Assembly: GCF_003987255.1 (NCBI RefSeq)
Contig: NZ_PIQC01000004.1
Location: forward strand, 62,001-126,000
Length of the DNA stretch: 64,000 bases
Direction of reading: 5' to 3'
Source: Idiomarina ramblicola
GTDB lineage: Bacteria > Pseudomonadota > Gammaproteobacteria > Enterobacterales > Alteromonadaceae
Part shown: positions 28,435 through 35,899 of the stretch, piece after piece
Layout of the letters: every line of letters begins with the position of its first letter
Numbering within the stretch: the first letter of the stretch is position 1
The notes under the pieces: model-generated
Told to the model about the DNA's origin: nothing
Seen by the model: the letters and a program-made list of their open reading frames with translations, nothing else
Database searches by the model: none
Program-made: the position numbers and the translations under genes

Positions 28435-28665
28435 TTAATGACTGAGTTTTGCCGCTATATTTTGTGGTGCACTTGTTTGCGGCGAACGACGCCACATTCT
28501 GACACCAATAGCGAACACCAGAAGCGCCCAGTTTACCGGAGGAATGAAACCCGCGGTTAATACCGCTAACAAATTCCATAGTGGCTTTTTCTGGTGTTGG
28601 CCCACTAATGTATAAAACAATAGAGCGGCTACGAGTCCTTGGAGTACCATGAGGCTCAATAGCAT
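28435..28665 (-). CDS. Small hypothetical membrane protein
   Basis: A 76-residue protein with two hydrophobic segments (about residues 1-20 and 32-57) joined by a short basic loop, and a polar C-terminal tail. AAAGGAAAG lies close to the ATG, supporting real translation. I do not recognise a family. The gene lies upstream of the VOC gene on the same strand with a 33-base gap. Confidence 0.6.
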   Translation of the reverse strand: MLLSLMVLQGLVAALLFYTLVGQHQKKPLWNLLAVLTAGFIPPVNWALLVFAIGVRMWRRSPQTSAPQNIAAKLSH

Positions 28666-28801
28666 AAGTCTTTCCTTTTCGTTATTTATGCAACGCTTTT
28701 GCGTTTTTATTTTTGTTTTTGATCAGTTTTTCCTGATAGGTAAAGACTACTCAATTATGACGAAAGTGTAAAATTTTGTATAAATTGTTGAAATAAAACA
28801 C

Positions 28802-28828
28802 AAAAAACCGACCAAAAGGCCGGTTTTT
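28802..28828 (-). terminator. Intrinsic terminator after the transsulfuration operon
   Basis: On the minus strand the RNA folds as ACCGGCC-UUUU-GGUCGGU with one G-U pair, followed by six U. It lies about 37 bases beyond the cystathionine gamma-synthase/lyase stop codon. A five-T run on the plus strand suggests weaker activity in the other direction. Confidence 0.82.
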
Positions 28829-28864
28829 CATATTAAGTGTTACACTTTTAATCGTTAGTAACGA

Positions 28865-30037
28865 TTAAAATGCATTAAGCGCGTTATCTAAGTCCGTTTT
28901 CAGATCATCCAGATCTTCAATACCAACAGACACCCGCACGAAGTTATCCAGAATGCCGAGCTTCTCGCGATTCTCTTTTGGAACCGACGCGTGAGTCATA
29001 ATAGCCGGATGCTCAATCAGCGATTCCACACCGCCCAGGCTTTCTGCTAAAGCAAAGACTTCTACCGACTCCAGGAATTTACGCGCCGCTTCTAAATCAC
29101 CTTTCAGCAAAATAGAGATCATGCCGCCAAAGCCCTGCATCTGCTTTTTAGCCAACTCGTGCTGGGGGTGGCTTTCAAGCCCCGGGTAAATCACTTTTTC
29201 CACTTTCGGATGCTGCTCAAGCCACTTGGCCAATTCCATTGCCGCTTCATTGTGATGACGCATACGCAATGCCAACGTCTTCACGCCGCGCAGTGCCAGG
29301 TATGAGTCAAACGGACCGGCAATAGCACCTGCTGAGTTTTGTAAGAACAGCATACGCTCGACCAGATCGTCATTGTCGCCAACAACGGCAATACCACCAA
29401 CCATGTCAGAGTGGCCGTTTAGGTATTTGGTTGCTGAGTGCATGACCATATCGGCACCCATTTCCAGCGGACGCTGGTTAAACGGCGTGGCGAAAGTGTT
29501 GTCCACCACCACAATAATATCCGGGTTCTTTTTCTTCGCCAGTTTAACGATGGCTTCAATATCGACCAGTTTCAGCATCGGGTTACTTGGCGTTTCCACC
29601 CATATAATGCGGGTATTATCCTGAATGCTGGCTTCCACTGCGCTTAAGTCAGCTAAGTCGACATAAGAGAATTTCAGCCCAGCAGAACGTCCACGCACTT
29701 TATCGAATAAACGGAAGCTACCGCCGTATAAGTCATCCATAGCAACGATGTGATCGCCGCTGTCTAGTAACTCCAGAATGGTCGAGGTTGCCGCCATACC
29801 CGAAGCAAAAGCCAGACCCTGCTTACCACCCTCTAAAGAAGCAACAGAGCGCTCCCAGGCAAAGCGCGTCGGGTTATGTGAGCGCGAATACTCAAACCCT
29901 TTGTGCTGTCCCGGGCTTTCCTGAGCATAGGTTGAGCTGGTGAAAATAGGAGGCATTACCGCACCGGTAACAGGCTCCGGAGACTGCCCGCCGTGAATGG
30001 CGCGCGTCGCGAATTTCATTGTTTTTTCATTTGCCAT
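28865..30037 (-). CDS. Cystathionine gamma-lyase/gamma-synthase family enzyme
   Basis: Cys/Met metabolism PLP enzyme, fold type I, 390 residues. The PLP lysine is Lys204 in SATKYLNGHSD; YSRSHNPTRFAWE and FASGMAATS are standard. Synthase and lyase members are hard to tell apart by sequence. The adjacent upstream gene resembles cystathionine beta-synthase, so I favour gamma-lyase activity (cystathionine to cysteine) in reverse transsulfuration. GAGGAA precedes the ATG, 15 bases after the upstream stop. Confidence 0.88.
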   Translation of the reverse strand: MANEKTMKFATRAIHGGQSPEPVTGAVMPPIFTSSTYAQESPGQHKGFEYSRSHNPTRFAWERSVASLEGGKQGLAFASGMAATSTILELLDSGDHIVAMDDLYGGSFRLFDKVRGRSAGLKFSYVDLADLSAVEASIQDNTRIIWVETPSNPMLKLVDIEAIVKLAKKKNPDIIVVVDNTFATPFNQRPLEMGADMVMHSATKYLNGHSDMVGGIAVVGDNDDLVERMLFLQNSAGAIAGPFDSYLALRGVKTLALRMRHHNEAAMELAKWLEQHPKVEKVIYPGLESHPQHELAKKQMQGFGGMISILLKGDLEAARKFLESVEVFALAESLGGVESLIEHPAIMTHASVPKENREKLGILDNFVRVSVGIEDLDDLKTDLDNALNAF

Positions 30038-30052
30038 GATTCAGGTTCCTCG

Positions 30053-31018
30053 TTACAGCAAGTTTTGAGAACGCATCCAGTCATCGTTGAACAGCTTGGA
30101 CAGGTAACGGTTACCCGTATCGCAAGCTAGCGTTACAACGCGTTTTGGCTCGGTTTGTTGTTGGCAATAGCGCAGAGCCGCGGCAATTAAATAGCCACTG
30201 GATGAACCGACCATCACACCTTCTTTTTCCAGTACCTTACGCGCGGTTTGCATACCTTCTTTATCAGAAACAGCAAACGCGGTATTAGCCAACTTCAGAT
30301 CACAGATGGTTGGAATAAAGTCTTCGCCAATACCTTCGGCAAGCCAACTGCCCGCTTCCACTTCTTCATTACGGTTAACCAGAGGTTCTAAAATAGAGCC
30401 CGCCGGGTCGGCGAGTACCAAGTCCACTTGGCTGTTTTGCTCGCGTAAATAACGCCCAACACCGCTCAAGGTACCACCTGACCCAACACCACAAACGAAC
30501 GCATCCAGGTTGCCGTCCATTTGTTTCCAGATTTCCGGACCGGTGGTTTTGTAATGAGCATCGACGTTTGCCGGATTTTCAAATTGGTTTACATAGTAGT
30601 AACCGTTTTCTTCCGCCATACGCGCCGCCATATCCTGATAATATTCAGGGTGGCCTTTTTGCACATCTGAGCGAGTTTGTACCACTTCAGCACCCATCGC
30701 TCGCAGGTTGTTCACTTTCTCCTGACTCATTTTGTCCGGCATAACAATTTTTAGCGGATAGCCTTTGCCCGCTGCCACTAACGCCAGACCCAACCCCGTA
30801 TTACCAGCCGTTGCTTCAATAATGGTGTCGCCCGGTTTCAGCTTGCCTTGCTTTTCTGCTTGCTCAACCATTTCTACCGCAATCCGGTCTTTGATAGAGC
30901 CGCCCGGGTTCTGTAGCTCGAGTTTTAAATACAGCTCGCACGGGCCGGTATCCATATTGGTGACTTTCACCATTGGCGTATTACCGACCATTTCTATTAC
31001 ATTATTAAAAACTTTCAT
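30053..31018 (-). CDS. Cystathionine beta-synthase-like (or cysteine synthase) PLP enzyme
   Basis: Fold-type II PLP enzyme of 321 residues. The PLP lysine is Lys43 in NPGGSIKDRIAVEM; the substrate loop EATAGNTG and phosphate loop GVGSGGTLSG are intact. The strand VLADPAGSIL resembles cystathionine beta-synthases more than O-acetylserine sulfhydrylases. It lacks the haem and CBS-pair domains of animal enzymes, as do most bacterial ones. It is the first gene of a two-gene operon with the gamma-lyase-like gene, which supports a serine plus homocysteine to cystathionine reaction. Confidence 0.82.
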   Translation of the reverse strand: MKVFNNVIEMVGNTPMVKVTNMDTGPCELYLKLELQNPGGSIKDRIAVEMVEQAEKQGKLKPGDTIIEATAGNTGLGLALVAAGKGYPLKIVMPDKMSQEKVNNLRAMGAEVVQTRSDVQKGHPEYYQDMAARMAEENGYYYVNQFENPANVDAHYKTTGPEIWKQMDGNLDAFVCGVGSGGTLSGVGRYLREQNSQVDLVLADPAGSILEPLVNRNEEVEAGSWLAEGIGEDFIPTICDLKLANTAFAVSDKEGMQTARKVLEKEGVMVGSSSGYLIAAALRYCQQQTEPKRVVTLACDTGNRYLSKLFNDDWMRSQNLL

Positions 31019-31145
31019 ATTGGCTCGCTTTGTTGTCGAGTGTCTGGTTCAATATCGGGTCATTATCCCTTGACTGAGCTCGCTAAACAACCTTGGGCTT
31101 AGAACCGGATGATAGTTGTTATAACTAACCCCAAATGAGGCTGTT

Positions 31146-32168
31146 ATGCTGGATTTACGCAGTGATACCGTAACCCTTCCCAGCGCTGATATGCGCACCG
31201 CGATTGCCGACGCCAAGGTCGGTGATGATGTTTATGGTGAAGACCCGTCAATTAACGCACTGGAAAAGCGAGTGGCTGAGCTTCTGGGTAAAGAAGACGC
31301 CCTGCTGTGCAGCTCGGGCACGCAAAGTAACTTGTTGGGGTTAATGAGCCACTGCCGTAACGGCGAAGAATACATTGTGGGTCAGGAATACCATACTTAC
31401 CGGTACGAAGCCGGCGGTGCTGCAGTTTTAGGCAGCATAGTGCCACAGACAGTAGAAGTAGAAGCGGACGGAACCTTGTCGCTGGAGACCATCAAGCAGC
31501 GCATAAAACCCAACGATCCGCACTTTCCTATCACCCGATTGCTGGCCTTTGAAAATACCCACGGCGGGCAGTTAATAGACCAGGCTTATTTCGATAAAGC
31601 CCGTATTCTGGCCGACCAGAATAGCTTATCCATGCATCTGGATGGCGCGCGCCTGCCCAACGCCGCTGTTGCCAGCGGGCGCAGCATGGCGGAACTCGCC
31701 GCCCCTTTCGATAGTGTGTCTCTGTGCTGCTCAAAAGGTCTGGGGGCGCCTATTGGTTCACTGCTGGCAGGCTCAAAAGAATTAATTGCCCGCGCGCGTC
31801 GTTGGCGCAAAATGGTCGGCGGCGGTATGCGCCAGGCCGGGTTTGTTGCAATAGCCATTGATTACGCACTGACACACCAGTTTGAACGCATACAGCAGGA
31901 CCACGACAACGCGACATGGTTGTTTGAGCAACTTTCTGAGTTGCTGGCAGGCACCGAGGCCAAAGTTCGCTATTCCGGCACCAACATGACCTTTGTTGAG
32001 CTACCGGACAGTTTACCGACAGACAGCCTACGGGAACTGATGGCTGAAAATGATATTAAACTGCCCGGGGGGCAGAAGCTGCGGCTGGTGTGCCACCTGA
32101 ATGTCAGCCGCGAACAGCTGGAACGTTTTGTCGAATTGTTCAAACAGTGGCTTAGTCGCAAGCGCTGA
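31146..32168 (+). CDS. ltaE: Low-specificity L-threonine aldolase
   Basis: Fold-type I PLP enzyme, 340 residues, cleaving L-threonine or L-allo-threonine to glycine and acetaldehyde. It starts with the family signature MLDLRSDTVTLPS; DGARLPNA and CSKGLGAPIG, containing the PLP lysine Lys197, are intact. It is divergent from the transsulfuration operon, with a 127-base intergenic region that must hold both promoters. A perfect hairpin follows the stop. Confidence 0.92.
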   Translation: MLDLRSDTVTLPSADMRTAIADAKVGDDVYGEDPSINALEKRVAELLGKEDALLCSSGTQSNLLGLMSHCRNGEEYIVGQEYHTYRYEAGGAAVLGSIVPQTVEVEADGTLSLETIKQRIKPNDPHFPITRLLAFENTHGGQLIDQAYFDKARILADQNSLSMHLDGARLPNAAVASGRSMAELAAPFDSVSLCCSKGLGAPIGSLLAGSKELIARARRWRKMVGGGMRQAGFVAIAIDYALTHQFERIQQDHDNATWLFEQLSELLAGTEAKVRYSGTNMTFVELPDSLPTDSLRELMAENDIKLPGGQKLRLVCHLNVSREQLERFVELFKQWLSRKR

Positions 32169-32184
32169 GGTTGCTGGCTTCGTA

Positions 32185-32204
32185 ACCTGACGTTCACGTC
32201 AGGT
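32185..32204. repeat. Perfect hairpin downstream of ltaE
   Basis: Inverted repeat ACCTGACGT / ACGTCAGGT with a two-base gap, 17 bases after the ltaE stop. There is no T run, so it is not a standard terminator. Its CCTGA...TCAGG ends resemble the two hairpins that bracket the neighbouring toxin-antitoxin genes. Confidence 0.6.
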
Positions 32205-32264
32205 GGGGTGTCAAGCTAACCACCAATGATAATTCTTACCTCTTGGTATAAACGGGCAGATCGC

Positions 32265-32285
32265 ACCTGATGCAATAGCATCAGG
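32265..32285. repeat. Flanking hairpin repeat, copy 1 (antitoxin side)
   Basis: CCTGATGC-AATA-GCATCAGG, an 8-base perfect stem directly after the antitoxin stop codon. Together with the preceding A, 16 of its first 19 bases are identical to copy 2 at 33005-33023; only three loop bases differ. Confidence 0.75.
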
Positions 32286-32624
32286 CTACCCTTCTTCGGC
32301 TTCTTTATCTTCTGGGCCTTTGATTTCCATGACCTGAGCTCTTTGCTTCAGGACTTTCTTTTCCGATGCCACAAATCGCTTCAGGAGTTGCCTAATTAGC
32401 GGTTGGTATCCCAAGTTATAATGCTCTGCGATGGTCTTCAAATCGTCGATGAGCTCTTCTTCCATACGAATAGATATAGGCCGCAGTCGCACAGACTGAT
32501 TGATTGCATCTTCAATTGCCTGGTCAAATCCCACACGTTCTACATGAGCTTCTTCTTGACCTAATTCACCACTATCCCATTTTTCATCTTGCTCAACCGC
32601 TTCTCTGATATCTTCTTTTTTCAT
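32286..32624 (-). CDS. Ribbon-helix-helix antitoxin (BrnA/CopG-like)
   Basis: A 112-residue acidic protein. The segment RPISIRMEEELIDDLKTIA (about residues 47-65) is a ribbon-helix-helix signature: a basic beta strand followed by a helix, as in BrnA and CopG DNA-binding antitoxins. The helical region continues with YQPLIRQLLKRFV. It follows the toxin gene by 29 bases on the same strand, so the order is toxin first, as in brnTA. It probably neutralises the toxin and represses the operon. I use the Met that opens MKKEDIREAV; another Met lies four codons upstream. Confidence 0.78.
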   Translation of the reverse strand: MKKEDIREAVEQDEKWDSGELGQEEAHVERVGFDQAIEDAINQSVRLRPISIRMEEELIDDLKTIAEHYNLGYQPLIRQLLKRFVASEKKVLKQRAQVMEIKGPEDKEAEEG

Positions 32625-32653
32625 ACGACTCTCCAATTCATGCAGGGATAATG

Positions 32654-32935
32654 CTAGCTTCCATACTTTTCATAGATTCTTTGCTCTAACGAATTAGCTT
32701 CATAAGCAGTCTTTATATAGATAGCTCCGTTAGAATGAATGAAGCAAACTTTTAGCTTTACCCCGTTATCTGTCTCAGATACAAACCATTGAGTAGGTGG
32801 AATGGTGCCATGCTTCTCTCTTTGATCTTCCAAGAAGCCACCTTGTCTATTTGCAAAAGCCTCTCTGATCATGCTTTCTGAGACGTTATGCTTGTTTCTT
32901 AGTTTTTCCCTAACTTTATCGCTAATTTCCAGCAC
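32654..32935 (-). CDS. Putative BrnT-like toxin of a toxin-antitoxin pair
   Basis: The start is a GTG with GGAGG four bases upstream, giving 93 residues; the frame is open further upstream but without an RBS. The protein is basic and shows KLRNKHNVSESMIREAF, then GTIPPTQWFVSETD and a C-terminal IYIKTAYEANSLEQ. The KHxVS-type helix followed by strands recalls BrnT, a RelE-fold RNase. Homologues of this size are often labelled ADP-ribosyl-(dinitrogen reductase) hydrolase, a name that seems unsupported. RNase activity is inferred from fold and antitoxin pairing only. Confidence 0.7.
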   Translation of the reverse strand: MLEISDKVREKLRNKHNVSESMIREAFANRQGGFLEDQREKHGTIPPTQWFVSETDNGVKLKVCFIHSNGAIYIKTAYEANSLEQRIYEKYGS

Positions 32936-32967
32936 AACTCCTCCATTGAATTGTAGCGTAATACACC

Positions 32968-32977
32968 TGTATATACA
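32968..32977 (-). promoter_or_regulatory. Candidate autoregulatory operator of the BrnT-like/RHH pair
   Basis: Perfect 10-base palindrome TGTATATACA, 32 bases upstream of the toxin GTG, overlapping a likely -10 (TATATA). Ribbon-helix-helix antitoxins commonly bind short palindromes of this kind over their own promoter. A -35 is not clear. Confidence 0.45.
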
Positions 32978-33004
32978 AAGCACCCATAAATAAATTGGAA
33001 CCGA

Positions 33005-33023
33005 ACCTGATGCGGCAGCATCA
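33005..33023. repeat. Flanking hairpin repeat, copy 2 (toxin promoter side)
   Basis: CTGATGC-GGCA-GCATCA stem overlapping the stop codon of the comM gene. It is the second copy of the ACCTGATGCnnnAGCATCA repeat, 740 bases from copy 1 and in the same orientation. The two copies enclose exactly the toxin-antitoxin pair. Confidence 0.75.
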
Positions 33024-34568
33024 TAAGCTCTGCACCTGCTCGATAAGCCGATCCAGCGCACGATAATTCAATGCCTCTGCCAGATGCTGTTGTTCTATTT
33101 TTTTACTGTCGGCTAAATCGGCGATGGTTCGGGCTAACCGAAGGGTTCGGTGATAAGCTCGGTGCGACAGCTTCATTTTCTCGGCGGCTGTTGCTAAAAA
33201 CGCTTCTGTTTTATCTGACAGCTCACATATTTGCTTTAACGCTTTCGGCTTTACTTCACTGTTCAGGCAACCTTGCCGCTTAATTTGGCGCAGCCGCGCT
33301 TTTTCTACTAAGCTTTTTGCTTGTCGTGAGGTCATGGGCTGAACTTTCTGCTTAGCAACGCCCTTTAAACTCATAGACTCGGTTTCTCGGGGTACCATCA
33401 CCTGTATATCGATGCGATCAAGCAACGGCCCGGACAGTTTGCTTAAATATTTTAAAATTTGATCCGGGGTTGAACGACAGTTAGCCAGAGAACCGTCAAA
33501 CTGTCCGCACGGCGACGGGTTCAATGCGCAAACGAGCTGAAATTTAGCCGGGAACCTCACATTGTATCCCGCGCGGCTAATGGTTATTTCTCCACTTCCA
33601 AGTGGCTCGCGCAAGCAATCCAGTACATGACGGCTGAACTCTGGAAGCTCATCGAGAAACAGTAACGCATTGTTTGCTAAGGATATTTCTCCAGGGCGAA
33701 CAGAATTACCCGCGCCTCCTCCTACTAACGCAGCCGCCGTACAAGTATGGTGGGGCACACGCAGTTCGCGCCGGGTCAATGCGTCCGCATGGTGGTAATC
33801 AAAAGACACCGACTTAACCGCCGCAATTTCCATCGCTTCCTGTTCTGTCAGAGCAGGCAGTATGCCATTAAGGCGTTGCGCCAGCATCGTTTTACCCGTT
33901 CCCGGCGGCCCGACAAACAATAAGTGGTGCTTCCCGGCAGCAGACAACAACAAAGCCCTTTTTGCCTGCTCCTGCCCCACCACGTCGGCTAAATCACCTT
34001 CTTCATTAGCGTTCTGCTGCGCCCAGTTAATCGGCTTTGACTGGCGTAACGGCTGGTGTTCGTGCAAATGCTCGTAAACACTGACTAAGTCGGACGCCAA
34101 CCAGCTTTTTTGTTTGCGCACTAACCCCGCTTCCTGCTGGTTAGCATTAGGCACAAATGCCTGACGCTTTTTACTACGACACGCTAGCAACGCCGGAATC
34201 AAGCCATTTACTGCACGTAACTCACCGGTTAGTGCCAGCTCACCATAAAACTCCGCCTGCTCCAGAATAGTATCCGGTATTTGCCCTGAAGCCGCCAAAA
34301 TACCAACCGCTATAGCTAAATCATAACGCGCCCCGGTTTTAGGGATATCGGCCGGTGCTAAATTGACGGTAATACGCGTGGCTGGTGGGTATTCAAACCC
34401 CGCGTTCATCAAGGCGGTTTTGACCCGGTCGCGAGCTTCCTTAACCGTGGTTGCCGGCATTCCAACCATAGTAAACCCTGGCATTCCCCTTGCCAGATCC
34501 ACTTCAACCCGAATTTCCGGCGCATGAATGCCTATCAATGCCCGGGTATAAACTCGCGCTAACGCCAT
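33021..34568 (-). CDS. YifB/ComM family AAA+ Mg-chelatase-like ATPase
   Basis: A 515-residue AAA+ protein. The N-terminal domain starts MALARVYTRALIG and carries GMPGFTMVGMP; the AAA+ core shows Walker A GPPGTGKTML, LLFLDELPEF as Walker B and a Mg-chelatase-type C-terminal helical domain. ComM of naturally transformable bacteria is a hexameric branch-migration helicase that extends recombination during DNA uptake. GGAGA supports the chosen ATG over one four codons upstream. A comF gene is also in this window. Confidence 0.92.
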   Translation of the reverse strand: MALARVYTRALIGIHAPEIRVEVDLARGMPGFTMVGMPATTVKEARDRVKTALMNAGFEYPPATRITVNLAPADIPKTGARYDLAIAVGILAASGQIPDTILEQAEFYGELALTGELRAVNGLIPALLACRSKKRQAFVPNANQQEAGLVRKQKSWLASDLVSVYEHLHEHQPLRQSKPINWAQQNANEEGDLADVVGQEQAKRALLLSAAGKHHLLFVGPPGTGKTMLAQRLNGILPALTEQEAMEIAAVKSVSFDYHHADALTRRELRVPHHTCTAAALVGGGAGNSVRPGEISLANNALLFLDELPEFSRHVLDCLREPLGSGEITISRAGYNVRFPAKFQLVCALNPSPCGQFDGSLANCRSTPDQILKYLSKLSGPLLDRIDIQVMVPRETESMSLKGVAKQKVQPMTSRQAKSLVEKARLRQIKRQGCLNSEVKPKALKQICELSDKTEAFLATAAEKMKLSHRAYHRTLRLARTIADLADSKKIEQQHLAEALNYRALDRLIEQVQSL

Positions 34569-34774
34569 CTGTCTCTCCATGACTAAACAACGGCGTAACT
34601 ATAGACTCTTAAAAAAGCGATGTATGTCAGCCCAAAGCGTCAAACGGTAGGCGATATCAGAGACTTTTGTGTTACCTGTTTACCACCTAACCAGCCGCTA
34701 AGTTGTTATACAGAAGTCAATGTTATAAATTAGTTGAATAAAGTAATCACTACCAAATCAGCAGGTGAGCCACT

Positions 34775-35302
34775 GTGATTAGAATATTAACTATTATTAC
34801 TACTAGCCTATTTTTAGCCTCATGCGGAGGGTCAGATTCAGCCGAACCAGATGGCGTAGGATCCGACCCGAGAATTAATGAGGTACAAGACGATCTCAAT
34901 GCGGCCAGACAGATTTGGCAAGATCAGGGACTTATCGATTATAGCTTCTACTATTCACCCAGAATTGATAGGGCATGCTTACCTGATGGAGTGGTTCCCG
35001 ACCCAGCTCCTCCTTGGTTAGTTACAGTTGAGGACAATGAAGTCATCTCCGTAAGAAACACATCAACTGACGAGCCTAAGCAACTACCCTATGAGGAATA
35101 CTTTGGAACGATTAACGATATATTTGAGTATCTGGAACAGCAGTTGGCAGAAGCCCCCCAAGTTGTCGCTCTCTCATTTACCGCCCAAAATGAGTTGCCG
35201 ACTTTCGATGATTCTTTCGGATACCCAAAACAAATTTACTTTGAATTCAACGATGATAATGAATGCAGTTCCAGAGAAATTATTATCGGAAACTTTAGGT
35301 AA
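34775..35302 (+). CDS. DUF6174-like lipoprotein
   Basis: A 175-residue protein starting at GTG after AGGTGAG. The signal peptide ends in a lipobox (FLASC, Cys17), then a Ser/Asp-rich linker and a domain beginning IWQDQGLIDYSFYYSP with later WLVTVEDNEVISV. That pattern matches small secreted DUF6174 lipoproteins of unknown role. Its flanks are A/T-rich and it does not join an operon: 472 bases before scsB and 206 bases after comM's start, divergent from comM. Confidence 0.65.
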   Translation: MIRILTIITTSLFLASCGGSDSAEPDGVGSDPRINEVQDDLNAARQIWQDQGLIDYSFYYSPRIDRACLPDGVVPDPAPPWLVTVEDNEVISVRNTSTDEPKQLPYEEYFGTINDIFEYLEQQLAEAPQVVALSFTAQNELPTFDDSFGYPKQIYFEFNDDNECSSREIIIGNFR

Positions 35303-35469
35303 AAAGTTCATCTAAGCTTGGGCAGCGACCTCAGGGAAGAAAATTACTTAGCTAAACATATCGAGCAACAGAGGATATCATTTCCCTGACAACTTGCTTT
35401 TAAACTAGCTTCTGTCATCATCTTTGCTTACTTAAGAACAAGACGAATAACCAAGGGTCACCAACAGCC

Positions 35470-35850
35470 ATGTTCCACCAACTGAATCAACAGTGTCGAA
35501 AAGGTCGGTATATAGCACCATTGCTATTGCTGGTTTTTGCGCTGTGTTGGGGACAAAACTTTGGTTGGCTGGAAGGCTGTCCAAAGCATCAGAGCGCACC
35601 CGCGGCTGAACAGCTTGCGGGAAGCCATGCGGACCTGGGAGTAAAACACGAAAGCGTCAAAGCCGACTGCGACAAAACAGCGCATTTATTGCAGCAGTTC
35701 CAGTCCGACATAACTTACGCGGCACTGTCTTTCTTTGTTCTTCTGATTTTGGCGCTGAAGACCGCTGTTAACAAGCAGTTAGCGCCTCCACTCTTTTTCT
35801 TTTCCTGTAAAAGGCGACCCCACGCCGTATTTTGTTGCTTTCTGGAGTAG
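35470..35850 (+). CDS. Hypothetical membrane protein at the head of the Scs locus (ScsA-like position)
   Basis: A 126-residue protein with two hydrophobic helices (about residues 14-32 and 80-96). The periplasmic loop between them has Cys and His residues that could bind copper or take part in thiol chemistry: CPKH, SHAD, KHES, CDKTAH. Salmonella ScsA, a 120-residue protein, occupies the same place before scsB, and this resembles it in size and topology. I cannot show homology. The C terminus is Cys/Phe-rich and basic. Confidence 0.6.
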   Translation: MFHQLNQQCRKGRYIAPLLLLVFALCWGQNFGWLEGCPKHQSAPAAEQLAGSHADLGVKHESVKADCDKTAHLLQQFQSDITYAALSFFVLLILALKTAVNKQLAPPLFFFSCKRRPHAVFCCFLE

Positions 35851-35853
35851 CAC

Positions 35854-35878
35854 TTCCAACGGATTTTCATCGTTGGAA
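35854..35878 (+). promoter_or_regulatory. Palindrome before scsB
   Basis: Inverted repeat TTCCAACG / CGTTGGAA with a 9-base spacer, located between the ScsA-like stop and scsB, ending 21 bases before its ATG. It could be an operator for a metal- or redox-responsive regulator, or an mRNA hairpin in the scsB leader. No T run follows, so a terminator is unlikely. Confidence 0.55.
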
Positions 35879-35899
35879 TACTAACTTCAGGAGTAATGT

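Noticed and set aside
30053-31018. Naming this gene cysK.
   Set aside because: Sequence details and the neighbour favour cystathionine beta-synthase, but I cannot exclude cysteine synthase, so no symbol is given.
31019-31145. A MetJ box or clear promoter in the divergent gap between the transsulfuration operon and ltaE.
   Set aside because: No AGACGTCT repeats, and -35/-10 candidates have spacings of 12 or 21 bases.
32185-33024. Hairpins around the toxin-antitoxin pair as integron attC sites.
   Set aside because: No GTTRRRY or RYYYAAC core sites are visible, and the stems are too short for attC.
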